Source: JBDHTS01 sp044221445
GTDB lineage: Bacteria; Pseudomonadota; Alphaproteobacteria; Micavibrionales; Micavibrionaceae
Assembly: GCA_044221445.1 (NCBI GenBank)
Contig: JBGAPF010000031.1
Span: 1-21,649, forward strand
Length of the DNA: 21,649 nt
Reading direction: 5' to 3'
Part shown: positions 8,902 to 16,480 of the stretch, piece after piece
Layout of the letters: every line of letters begins with the position of its first letter
Position numbering within the stretch: the stretch's first letter is position 1
Program-made: the position numbers and the translations under genes
The notes under the pieces: generated by a model
Told to the model about the DNA's origin: nothing
The model's input: the letters and a program-made list of their open reading frames with translations, nothing else
The model's database searches: none

Positions 8902-10215
8902 CTAAGGACTGTTTTTTTCGTTGCGCTTCAGTTTTCCTGCAATGTTGGAAAGGCTTTCCTCGGCTTTCACCACTTCCATTTCCAGCAGTTGCGACAAGAC
9001 CGCCTCCTCGCGCAATTCGCTCAGATAGGTATCGCGGCCCACCATCAGGCCAATGGCCTGCATGGCGACCGTCTTGCGCTTCACGTTGGCAGGTGTGTCG
9101 TAAAGGCTCGTATAGAAAGAGGGTGTCTGATAGATCGACTGGCCGAGAACCTGCAGCATCGCATAATAACTTGGATGGGCCCCCACCAGCGTGGCAGCGT
9201 CGTCTGGCGCAATGCCCATGCGCGCGAACACGTTGGCAAGATAGGCAGCCGTAGGGCCGGATGCGTCGGGGGATGACGATTTCATGGCGACGATATTATT
9301 AAAGCTGTTTTCGGCAACCAGGTGCTTTGCGGTTACCGCCCGCATTTCCATCCAGGCTTCACGGCCGCCGACCGTTTCCATGTAATCTTTTACGATCCGG
9401 GTAAACGGATGGTTGACGTAAAGGTAATTCGAAAGCGCGAACAGGTCCTGTTCGTCGCCAGGACCCAGCGCGGCATCGCTGAAATTGGCATCCAGAGTCA
9501 GGGCGCTCATAACGCGGCCATAATCGACGTCGCGATTGCGCCGGTTGGCGGGACCGCCATTTCCGCACATATACAGCATCTGCCCCATGTTATCGTTGGG
9601 GTTGCAGTATAAGATCCGCACCTGTTCTATCCTGGAAGCGGAATCGCCTTCGTCCACCTGCGCCGCTGACGTTTTTGTTCCCAACTGGCGGTCGATCGAT
9701 CTTTTGGTCAGGACATGCGCCGTCAGCCGTGCCCGCGATGAAGCGCCGTTGATATGCATGGCGGCCGTCCCCCAGACACACATGTCCGTGCCGGGCCGGT
9801 AATCGTTGTGCGCTTCCGCAACGTGCTGCTGAAACAACTGCTCCGCCCTTATCTGGCTCTGCGCATCGAACAGGGCGCCCAGTGCCATCATCTGGTTCAT
9901 GCCATTGACGACTAGCTGCTCGTCCATCATTTTCAGGGCGGGATCGACAAAATCCTTATAAAAGTCTTCCAGGATCCAGTTCTGGTTCTTTGTAAACTCT
10001 TCGTTGATAAACTCACGAGTTTCAACATGGTGGGCGAGGATAAGCCCCCGTGTCACCAGCGTATCCCATTGTTCGCACAGACAGGAGCCGCAAACGGCTT
10101 GCGCCGATTTGGCGTTGAACATCAAAAACGCTGCCGCGAAAAGCAAAAAGCTGCAGCCGAGCACCGTCCTCCGCAATCCTGTTCCGAATAAAGCGTCCTT
10201 TCGTGCTATCATCAT
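8902..10215 (-). CDS. exported paralogue C of the five-member family
   Basis: Unrecognised family, 437 residues. The signal peptide covers about 1-40 (core VLGCSFLLFAAAFLMF, cleavage after AQA), followed by VCGSCLCE (C42, C45, C47). Family blocks include MDEQLVVNGMNQMMALGALF, DAQSQIRAEQLFQQHVAEAH, YRPGTDMCVWGT, YCNPNDNMGQ, LFALSNYLYVN, AENSFNNIVAMK, HPSYYAMLQVLGQSIYQTPS and LYDTPANVKRKTVAMQAIGL, with a C-terminal charged helix. In this copy the usual TNxRSLA segment is diverged (TAAMHINGA). The ATG overlaps the upstream stop as ATGA, with AGGA 7 nt before it. It is likely part of the same exported complex or substrate set as its neighbours (inference). Confidence 0.9.
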   Translation of the reverse strand: MMIARKDALFGTGLRRTVLGCSFLLFAAAFLMFNAKSAQAVCGSCLCEQWDTLVTRGLILAHHVETREFINEEFTKNQNWILEDFYKDFVDPALKMMDEQLVVNGMNQMMALGALFDAQSQIRAEQLFQQHVAEAHNDYRPGTDMCVWGTAAMHINGASSRARLTAHVLTKRSIDRQLGTKTSAAQVDEGDSASRIEQVRILYCNPNDNMGQMLYMCGNGGPANRRNRDVDYGRVMSALTLDANFSDAALGPGDEQDLFALSNYLYVNHPFTRIVKDYMETVGGREAWMEMRAVTAKHLVAENSFNNIVAMKSSSPDASGPTAAYLANVFARMGIAPDDAATLVGAHPSYYAMLQVLGQSIYQTPSFYTSLYDTPANVKRKTVAMQAIGLMVGRDTYLSELREEAVLSQLLEMEVVKAEESLSNIAGKLKRNEKNSP

Positions 10216-11603
10216 TGTTCTGTCCTGTCAGAGGTCTGCAGGCGGTTTACGCGGTTGACCACATCATCCTGATATTTTTTCAGGTCGAGTTCCAGCCATA
10301 CGGACAGCATCGCTTCCTGGCGCAGGTAGCTTTCCCACAAATCGAAATTCTGCATCAGCTGTATCGCGGTCATCGCCGTGCTTTTACGGGCGATGTTGGG
10401 ACCCGTGTCATAAAGGTCGGTATAAAAAGCGGGGCGCTGGTAAACCATTTTTGTCAGCACGTTCATTTGCGCGAAATAGCTGGGTGAGGCGCCGATGAGA
10501 TTATCCATGTCAGGGTCGGCCACGCCCAGTTGCCGTAACAGGATTTTCATGAACTTTGCTGTATCGACGGATTTTATATCGGCAGTTGCAGGCCCCCCCG
10601 CGACCGCAAGGGATCCCAAAGATTTCATCCCGACTATAGAATAAAAGGCGTTTTCTGCGACACTGCGTTTGGCCACGATGGAGCGGAGATCAAGAACTTT
10701 TTGACGATTATAGGCGCTGTCGAAATTGGCTTCGCTGATACGGGTCGCTAGGTTGTTGGCATAAAGATTATCCGCCAGGGCAAAAATATCGATCTCGTCA
10801 TCGGTCGGCGCCGCGGCGTCTGTGAAGTCGATATTCAGGGTTGCAGGCCTGTCCACAAGGGCGGCGTAGTCTATATCACGCCCGCGGGTTGCCGGCGGCG
10901 CGCTGGCGCCACAGAATTCCGCAAGGAGCCCGGCATTCTGCCTGACGTCGCAATACCGTGCCTTAAACTGGGCGATCCGCGCCCGCAAATCGTAATGAAG
11001 GCCGTCGGCACCCAGTGCGTTGCGGTGTCCCAGCTGCCTGTCCTGCGACCGTTGACTCATCACGTAACGGGTATAGTCGCCGCGGCGTTCCGACGAGGCC
11101 AAGCTTCGAATATTCGTACCCATGATGCACACGCCGATGCTGGGCTGATAATCTTTCTGTCCCTCAGCCGTTAGGCGATTGTACAACTGCTGCGTCTTCA
11201 GCTCCTGCAGCCCGTCGAAAAAAGTCCCGATGATCATCGCCTGATCCATCCCCAGGCTGACGAAATGCTCCGCCATCCGCATAAGCGTCGGCGTCATGGA
11301 ATTGGTCCAGCGCTCAAGAAACCATTCTTCCTGATCTTCAAAATTCTGTTTGATCAGGTCCCTGGTTTCGTCGTGCTCGTCCGTAACGTTATAAGCATAT
11401 AAAGTGGCTGTTTCCGGGTCGACACCCACTGTTACGATCGAATGGGCGACCCTTACACATTCGCAATCGCTGCAGGCCGCACGGGCGGGGGAAGAAAACA
11501 GGACGAAAAGGCATGCCAGAAAAACGGAAATCGTGAAAACTGCGGGGTGTTGCCGCCGAGATGCCCCGCAAGTTTCATAATGTCTGCCTTTTCCGTCCTT
11601 CAT
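10212..11603 (-). CDS. exported paralogue B of the five-member family
   Basis: Unrecognised family, 463 residues from the ATG at 11603. That start gives a signal peptide (core VFTISVFLACLFVLF, cleavage near ARA) and then ACSDCECV (C44, C47, C49). GAAGG lies about 8 nt upstream, and the start follows the previous stop by about 10 nt; a longer in-frame ATG at 11708 would run 35 codons into the preceding gene and bury the signal peptide. Shared blocks: MAEHFVSLGMDQAMIIGTFF, TQQLYNRL, KDYQPSIGVCIMGTNIRSLA, YCDVRQN, FALADNLYAN, AENAFYSIVGMK, SPSYFAQMNVLTKMVYQRPA and LYDTGPNIARKSTAM. It has extra sequence between the Cys cluster and the first shared helix. Confidence 0.9.
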   Translation of the reverse strand: MKDGKGRHYETCGASRRQHPAVFTISVFLACLFVLFSSPARAACSDCECVRVAHSIVTVGVDPETATLYAYNVTDEHDETRDLIKQNFEDQEEWFLERWTNSMTPTLMRMAEHFVSLGMDQAMIIGTFFDGLQELKTQQLYNRLTAEGQKDYQPSIGVCIMGTNIRSLASSERRGDYTRYVMSQRSQDRQLGHRNALGADGLHYDLRARIAQFKARYCDVRQNAGLLAEFCGASAPPATRGRDIDYAALVDRPATLNIDFTDAAAPTDDEIDIFALADNLYANNLATRISEANFDSAYNRQKVLDLRSIVAKRSVAENAFYSIVGMKSLGSLAVAGGPATADIKSVDTAKFMKILLRQLGVADPDMDNLIGASPSYFAQMNVLTKMVYQRPAFYTDLYDTGPNIARKSTAMTAIQLMQNFDLWESYLRQEAMLSVWLELDLKKYQDDVVNRVNRLQTSDRTEQ

Positions 11604-11613
11604 AGGGCGACCT

Positions 11614-12933
11614 TCATGGCGTTGGGGCAATCTGTGTGACGCCCTTCGATTGCATAGGATAGATCCTGCTCTGGATCCCGTCCTGAATGCGGGCGACTTC
11701 AAATTCAAGTATTTGGGACAAGTTCATTTCCGACCGGAGCTGACCTTTGAATTCGTCCATGTCCTGCATCAGGTTGGCGGCGTGAATAGTCGCCCCTATC
11801 CGCTCGACGTTTGCCGGTGACGTATAAAGGTTGATGTAAAATTCGGGGCGCAGATACACAACCTTGTTCATCAGCTCCATGACGGCATTGTAGCTAGGGC
11901 TGTCGCCCACCATCCTGCGAGCCTGTTCCTGTGGGAAGCCCAGCTGCCGATAAACCTGGGCCGCGAAATCTCCCGCGCTTCTTCCCTGAGCGCTGCCGGC
12001 GACTTTCATCCCGACCAGACTGTCGAAAGAGTATTCGGCCACATTGCGGCGGGCCGCCACTTCTCTCACATCCAGATACGCAGGATGATTGGCCGGATCA
12101 CGAAAGGCCTGTTGCTGAAAAAAGTTGAAGGTATCGTTGCCATATAAATTGGCGGCCATGGCAAAAATATGGGGATCATCGCCATTTACTGCACCGTCCG
12201 TCAGTGTAGCGTTTATGGTCTGTGGCTGGCCGACCGTTTCCATGTAGCTGATATCACGGTTAACCGAGGCGGCAGGAGGGTTGTTACAAATTCCAGCCAT
12301 ATCGTTGAAATGATCCTGTGCGTCACAGTACGTGGTTCTCAACTGCGCAAAGCGTGCCGCCTTGTCAATGGCCTTACCACCGCCGCCGACACTCTGGCCG
12401 TTGCCGAAAACCCGGTCCTGCATACGCTTGTTCAAGACTTCTCTCGCCAGCTCTCCGTTACGATAGGCCGGGCCAAGATTACGGCTTGCGCTTCCAAGCG
12501 TACACATTTCCATGTCGGGTCGGTATTTTTTATGCGCACGCGCCACCATTTGCTGCATAAGCTGCTGGGTCTCTATCTGATTCTGGGCATCCATCATCGC
12601 GCCCACGGCTTCGATCTGAAGCATCCCGGTTGTAACAAGCTGCTCGGTCATGCCGCGTAAGGCCGCAAGAATATTCTGCCCGAAATAAAATTTCTCCCAA
12701 AAAAGCGTGCGGTGTAGTTCGAACTGGGTAGCAATATGAGCCTGGGTCAAGGCGTGCTGTTCGGCAATGATGACCCAGGTACGCATCCATTGTATGTGGC
12801 TGCAGGGGCAGTTGATGCATTGGGCACGCGCAGAAGGCTGAGGCCACAGGAAAAGCAGCAGGCTTAAAACAAGGGCTGCAACAACCCTTGCCTTTCCAAA
12901 AGCCGGACGTTCTGGCCGCGCCAGTTTCGTCAT
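11614..12933 (-). CDS. exported paralogue A of the five-member family (first gene of operon)
   Basis: Unrecognised family, 439 residues. The signal peptide covers about 1-37 (core VVAALVLSLLLFLW, cleavage after ARA), followed by QCINCPCS (C39, C42, C44). Shared blocks: MTEQLVTTGMLQIEAVGAMM, DAQNQIETQQLMQQMVARAH, YRPDMEMCTLGSASR, YCDAQDH, FAMAANLYGN, AEYSFDSLVGMK, SPSYNAVMELMNKVVYLRPE and LYTSPANVERIGATIHAANL. The C-terminus ends in a low-complexity tail. It is the promoter-proximal gene of the minus-strand operon and starts 196 nt from icmL, which is transcribed the other way. Export is supported by the signal peptide; the function is not known. Confidence 0.9.
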   Translation of the reverse strand: MTKLARPERPAFGKARVVAALVLSLLLFLWPQPSARAQCINCPCSHIQWMRTWVIIAEQHALTQAHIATQFELHRTLFWEKFYFGQNILAALRGMTEQLVTTGMLQIEAVGAMMDAQNQIETQQLMQQMVARAHKKYRPDMEMCTLGSASRNLGPAYRNGELAREVLNKRMQDRVFGNGQSVGGGGKAIDKAARFAQLRTTYCDAQDHFNDMAGICNNPPAASVNRDISYMETVGQPQTINATLTDGAVNGDDPHIFAMAANLYGNDTFNFFQQQAFRDPANHPAYLDVREVAARRNVAEYSFDSLVGMKVAGSAQGRSAGDFAAQVYRQLGFPQEQARRMVGDSPSYNAVMELMNKVVYLRPEFYINLYTSPANVERIGATIHAANLMQDMDEFKGQLRSEMNLSQILEFEVARIQDGIQSRIYPMQSKGVTQIAPTP

Positions 12934-13129
12934 CGCTGTATCAACCCCGCATTCAGCATTTGCATTTATTATTTCAAGTCTATCATACTGCCGGGGTGAA
13001 ACTATAGAAAAGATAGCGCCGATTTGTCATGGCGGGCGCGTGTGCGCCGGTTTTGTTATTGCTTCCTGTACAAGACGTCAATAAAATAGGTAAACTGATT
13101 CGTGTTAACATATTCAGATTTGTTGGGTC
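12934..13129. other. divergent intergenic region between the exported-protein operon and the icm operon
   Basis: These 196 nt separate two head-to-head transcription units and must hold the start signals for both. Visible elements are a CTAT/ATAG inverted pair around 13002-13016 and an imperfect 7-bp stem at 13033-13050. I see no convincing plus-strand -35/-10 pair for icmL. No open reading frame of interest is present. Confidence 0.6.
12982..13010 (-). promoter_or_regulatory. candidate sigma70-type promoter for the exported-protein operon
   Basis: On the minus strand, TTTCTA (13010-13005) and TATGAT (12987-12982) are separated by 17 nt. The -10 matches five of six consensus bases and the -35 only three. 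It lies about 50 nt before the ATG at 12933, which suits a promoter. It was judged by eye only. Confidence 0.3.
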
Positions 13130-13882
13130 ATGGCCAGTTCATCATCAGGAAGCAAGCCCCCTGCGCCATCGGGTAACAAGGCGGCTCCTCGTAGTTTCAA
13201 GGAAACGAGGGCTGTTCAGGCGGCTCAACGCGATGCGGCCTCCAAGTCAGGTATGGAAGATATCGGTAATCTAGGCGCCGTGGTCATCCGCAATGAATTT
13301 TACCGGGATGGCTATCGTTCTGTTCTAAAGCTTGCGGTATTTCAGAGCATGATTATCCTTGCGCTGATCTGCGCTATGTTTTTTGTGGTATATGTCAATC
13401 AACCGGAAAATCGTTATTTCGCGACGACCGAGGACGGCCGTCTAGTTCCCATGACGGCATTGAGCGAGCCTAATCTAAGTACGCCGGCCCTGATGTCGTG
13501 GGTCGCCCAGTCATCTACGGAAGTTATGACGTTCGGTTTCAACGATTACCGCCGGCGCCTTCAGGAGGCGTCAAGAAACTTTACGCGCCGAGGCTGGGAA
13601 AGCTTTACACAGGCTTTGCAGCGCTCCCGGATTATCGAAATGGTGGAGGCCAACCAGCAGGTTGTGACGGCGGCGCCGGCCGGCGCTCCGATCCTCAAGT
13701 CCGAAGGCTTGAACCAGGGTCGTTATCAATGGGAGGTCCAGGTGCCGATGATCCTGACATATCAGGCTGGATCCAAAAATCGGTCTGACAATTTACTTGT
13801 CACGCTTATTATTGTTCGCGTCCCTAGACTTGAAAATCCCAAGGGGGTAGGGATAGAACAATGGATAGCGGTGCCGCGTTAA
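13130..13882 (+). CDS. icmL: type IVB secretion protein IcmL/DotI
   Basis: DotI/IcmL is an inner-membrane protein of the Dot/Icm transporter, homologous to TraM of IncI plasmids and related in fold to VirB8. The 250-residue product has a Ser/Pro/Ala-rich cytoplasmic N-terminus, the family motif VVIRNEFYRDGYRSVLKLAV at residues 51-70, one transmembrane helix at about 66-88, and a periplasmic domain ending in a beta-rich stretch (YQWEVQVPMILTY, LLVTLIIVRVPR). It is about 40 residues longer than Legionella IcmL, mostly at the N-terminus. The Shine-Dalgarno before 13130 is weak; an in-frame ATG at 13253, just before the family core, is an alternative start. It is the first gene of the operon in this window and is followed by icmK. 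Confidence 0.93.
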   Translation: MASSSSGSKPPAPSGNKAAPRSFKETRAVQAAQRDAASKSGMEDIGNLGAVVIRNEFYRDGYRSVLKLAVFQSMIILALICAMFFVVYVNQPENRYFATTEDGRLVPMTALSEPNLSTPALMSWVAQSSTEVMTFGFNDYRRRLQEASRNFTRRGWESFTQALQRSRIIEMVEANQQVVTAAPAGAPILKSEGLNQGRYQWEVQVPMILTYQAGSKNRSDNLLVTLIIVRVPRLENPKGVGIEQWIAVPR

Positions 13883-13914
13883 TTAGGGAAGCGGACTATA
13901 TTGAGGGGTTTTTT

Positions 13915-15074
13915 GTGAAAAAAAGAAAAGAGGCAACGCCTGTATGGGGTGTATGTCATTGGGTATTAGGCGCGGCGGCTCTTGTTATTTTGCCTCATAG
14001 CGGCTACGCACAGGATAATCCTGCGGTGCTTCAGGCCGATGCCCCTTCAATTGCAGCCGCTGTGCCTGTGCAGGATACCAAGCAGCAAGCTGCGACTCCG
14101 CCAGCGCAACTGCCGGTCGTTTCAAATGATGATGAAAGTAACGCCGGTCTGGATAACACGTCTGATGCGACCGCCTTGCCTTCTGACGATGGCGTCAATC
14201 CCCGTGCGCCCGGACTCCAGCTGGGGGCTGAAGAAACCAAAAACAGCGATGATCCTTTCGCTGAAACCGCAACGACCGTCAAATCGCCGGAGCAGGTGGA
14301 AAGCGAGATCAGGGGGCGTTCCTATACTGCAGCTGTAACCGGCCTGATGCCACTGAAAACGGATGAGATACGCTCGCTTTTAGAAACGTATGATAAAACA
14401 CAGCAGGCTGTAGAAACGCCCATCTATCCTTATCCGGATCCTCAGGTGGTTGTGCAGACCGTTTCCCTTGATCCAGGCGTCAAGCCTCCGGAAATAAAAG
14501 TGGCGACGGGGCATGTGAGTACGGTCAGCATCCTGGATATAACAGGCGCGCCATGGCCGATCCAGGACATAAGCTGGGCGGGGAATTTTGAGATCGTTCA
14601 GCCAGAGGCGGGGGGCGCCGTTATGCGCATCACTCCCATGTCCGAATTCGCCTATGGCAATATGTCGGTCCGTCTTGTGGGGTTAAGTACTCCTGTTACT
14701 TTTATGATAAAAACCCATCGCGATGTCGTCCAATATCGTTTCGATGCCCGCATCTCGCAACAAGGTCCTGGCGCCAAGCCTCCTGTCATGGAAGGCGGCG
14801 GGCCGCAGATGGTCACCCATGGGCTCCATTTACGCCCCTCCCGAGGGGGCAGCTGACGGTCGATGGCACCGATGGCCGTACCACAGCATACAAACTTGAA
14901 AAAAATACGTATGTCAGAACCCCTCTGACGCTTTTATCTCCTGCATGGACGGGCTCCGTCTCTTCGGGCGATGGCATGAATGTTTATCAATTGCGCAGCG
15001 CCCCGGTTCTTCTTCTTTCCGACAACGGTCAGGTACTGAAGGCACGCTTAAGTGAAAAGGATCAGACCCAATGA
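13915..15074 (+). CDS. icmK: type IVB secretion outer-membrane core protein IcmK/DotH, reading frame interrupted
   Basis: DotH/IcmK (TraN of IncI plasmids) is part of the outer-membrane core complex with DotC, DotD and DotG. I chose the GTG at 13915: GAGGGG lies 6 nt upstream, and it gives a clean signal peptide (core WVLGAAALVILPHSGYA). An upstream in-frame ATG at 13861 overlaps icmL. The reading frame stops at 14854-14856, but the conserved C-terminus continues in another frame (LTVDG, then YVRTPLTLLSPAW, then YQLRSAPVLLLSDNGQ) to a stop at 15072-15074, where ATGA overlaps the icmE start. Between them a third frame reads GSIYAPPEG (14822-14848). Removing one G from the run at 14821-14823 and one from 14844-14848 restores a single 385-residue protein, close to the family length. 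It is either sequencing error or a recent disruption. Confidence 0.88.
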
Positions 15075-16438
15075 TCGACGATCCCAATAAAAACCAAGAC
15101 GATTTGAACCTGGAAAACCTCAACAATGACATGCCAGGCGATTTTGATAACAACAGCGCCGATTTCGATGATTTTGAGGCAAAAAATTCCACTCTGGGCG
15201 ACGCCTGGAGAACCAATCCGCTTGTCAAAGTTGGAGCGGTCGTTGCGGGTATCGTAATTATAATCGGAGGTTTGGTTCTTTTCGGCGGCAAGACTGAAAA
15301 AGCTCCTGTCTCCAGTATAAGTACTCAATCCGACATCAAAGAAGCTCCTGGTACTTCCGAAGTTTCAAAAGTTTATCGTGAAGCCGTGGTGGAAACTAAT
15401 GAAAAGGATGTGGAAACGGCTCAGCGTGAGGGGGGGAGTGCCATCCCTGTGCCAATTAGTACATCTAAGGAACCTGTCAATCTTTCTGACACTACTGCTG
15501 AATCCGAAGATCCTCTCGCCCGCTGGCGACGTATACAAGAAGAGCGAACAAAGCGTGAGCAGGCTAAAAAAGAAACCGCTCCGGAAGCAACGGCAGACCC
15601 TAATGCTGAAGCTGTAAAATCTCTTGCTGACGCAATGTCCAAGCAAATGGACTCTGTTCTTCAAAACATCACCCCGAAAGGGCCTCAACATAAACAAATA
15701 ACAGAGCCAAAAGCCTATTTTTCAGAAGTTCAGAAGCAAAAAGAAGACGAGGAAGAAGCTGCAAAGAAAAAGGCAAAAGAAGCAGAAGACGCTGAAAAAG
15801 AAAAAGCAGACGCGAATGCAGCGGATACAGATGGTGATGGTACGGTAAGTGCCGAAGAAAAAGCGGCTAATGTTCTTATCGCTGCAGGCACCATCGAATA
15901 CGCCCAGTTGCTTATTGAGGCAAACAGCGATACAGAAGGCCCGGTTCTTGCCCAGCTTGCAAGCGGTCCTTTGGCTGGAAGCAGGGTTCTTGGGACGTTT
16001 ACTTCTGAAGATGAGTACCTTGTTTTGACTTTTAACAAGGTTATCGTTGATGGGGTTTCCTACCCTATTGACGGGCTGGCACTGGATCCTAAAACATCTA
16101 CTCCCAGCCTTGTCACCGATATAGACCATCGCTATTTTAAAAGGGTTGTTCTGCCTGCTGCTGCTGCGTTCATAGAAGGGTTAGGTTCAGCCATCGCCGA
16201 TAGCGGTAATACCAATGTCACTGTCAGCGGTGATACGGTTATCCAGGAAAACGAAGATCTGGATACTAAGGAAGAAATTTACAAAGGTGTAGAAAAAGCC
16301 GCCGAAAAAGTTGGTGATATTCTTGATCAGGAAGGTAACCGTACCAGACCTCTCGTTCGCGTGGCTGCCGGTACGCCTATTGGGATTCTTTTTCTTGAAT
16401 CTCTTGAAAAAAGTTCAAACAAACAGGCGCAGCGATAA
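15071..16438 (+). CDS. icmE: type IVB secretion protein IcmE/DotG, short form with EF-hand loop
   Basis: DotG/IcmE (TraO) is the VirB10-like channel protein that spans from the inner membrane to the outer-membrane core. The 455-residue product has an acidic cytoplasmic N-terminus, one transmembrane helix at residues 52-73, a linker that is Lys/Glu-rich and helical at about 220-250, and the conserved C-terminal TrbI/VirB10-type domain at about 268-450 (AAGTIEYAQLLIEANSDTEG, ASGPLAGSRVLGTF, RVAAGTPIGILFLE). Legionella DotG is about 1,050 residues because of a long pentapeptide-type repeat region; that region is absent here. Residues 252-263, DTDGDGTVSAEE, form a full EF-hand loop directly before the C-terminal domain. 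It overlaps icmK by four bases. Confidence 0.93.
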   Translation: MIDDPNKNQDDLNLENLNNDMPGDFDNNSADFDDFEAKNSTLGDAWRTNPLVKVGAVVAGIVIIIGGLVLFGGKTEKAPVSSISTQSDIKEAPGTSEVSKVYREAVVETNEKDVETAQREGGSAIPVPISTSKEPVNLSDTTAESEDPLARWRRIQEERTKREQAKKETAPEATADPNAEAVKSLADAMSKQMDSVLQNITPKGPQHKQITEPKAYFSEVQKQKEDEEEAAKKKAKEAEDAEKEKADANAADTDGDGTVSAEEKAANVLIAAGTIEYAQLLIEANSDTEGPVLAQLASGPLAGSRVLGTFTSEDEYLVLTFNKVIVDGVSYPIDGLALDPKTSTPSLVTDIDHRYFKRVVLPAAAAFIEGLGSAIADSGNTNVTVSGDTVIQENEDLDTKEEIYKGVEKAAEKVGDILDQEGNRTRPLVRVAAGTPIGILFLESLEKSSNKQAQR

Positions 16439-16480
16439 TTAATTTACGAAGCTGAAGCCAAGCACTAGAAGGAGTGCAAT

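Noticed and set aside
7474..12933. Lipoprotein signal for the paralogues because a Cys follows the signal peptide
   Set aside because: The residues before the Cys (ARAQ, RAA, AQAV, QAVQ) do not form a lipobox with Leu at -3 and a small residue at -1 in a consistent way, and the Cys belongs to a CxxCxC cluster. A standard signal peptidase I site fits better.
13033..13054. Intrinsic terminator upstream of icmL
   Set aside because: The stem has a mismatch and only a four-base T run, and it lies before the first gene of the operon, where a terminator would not be expected. An attenuator cannot be excluded.
14809..14860. Programmed -1 ribosomal frameshift in icmK
   Set aside because: The net shift is -1, but I see no X-XXY-YYZ slippery site, and the middle segment reads best in a third frame, which points to two single-base insertions.
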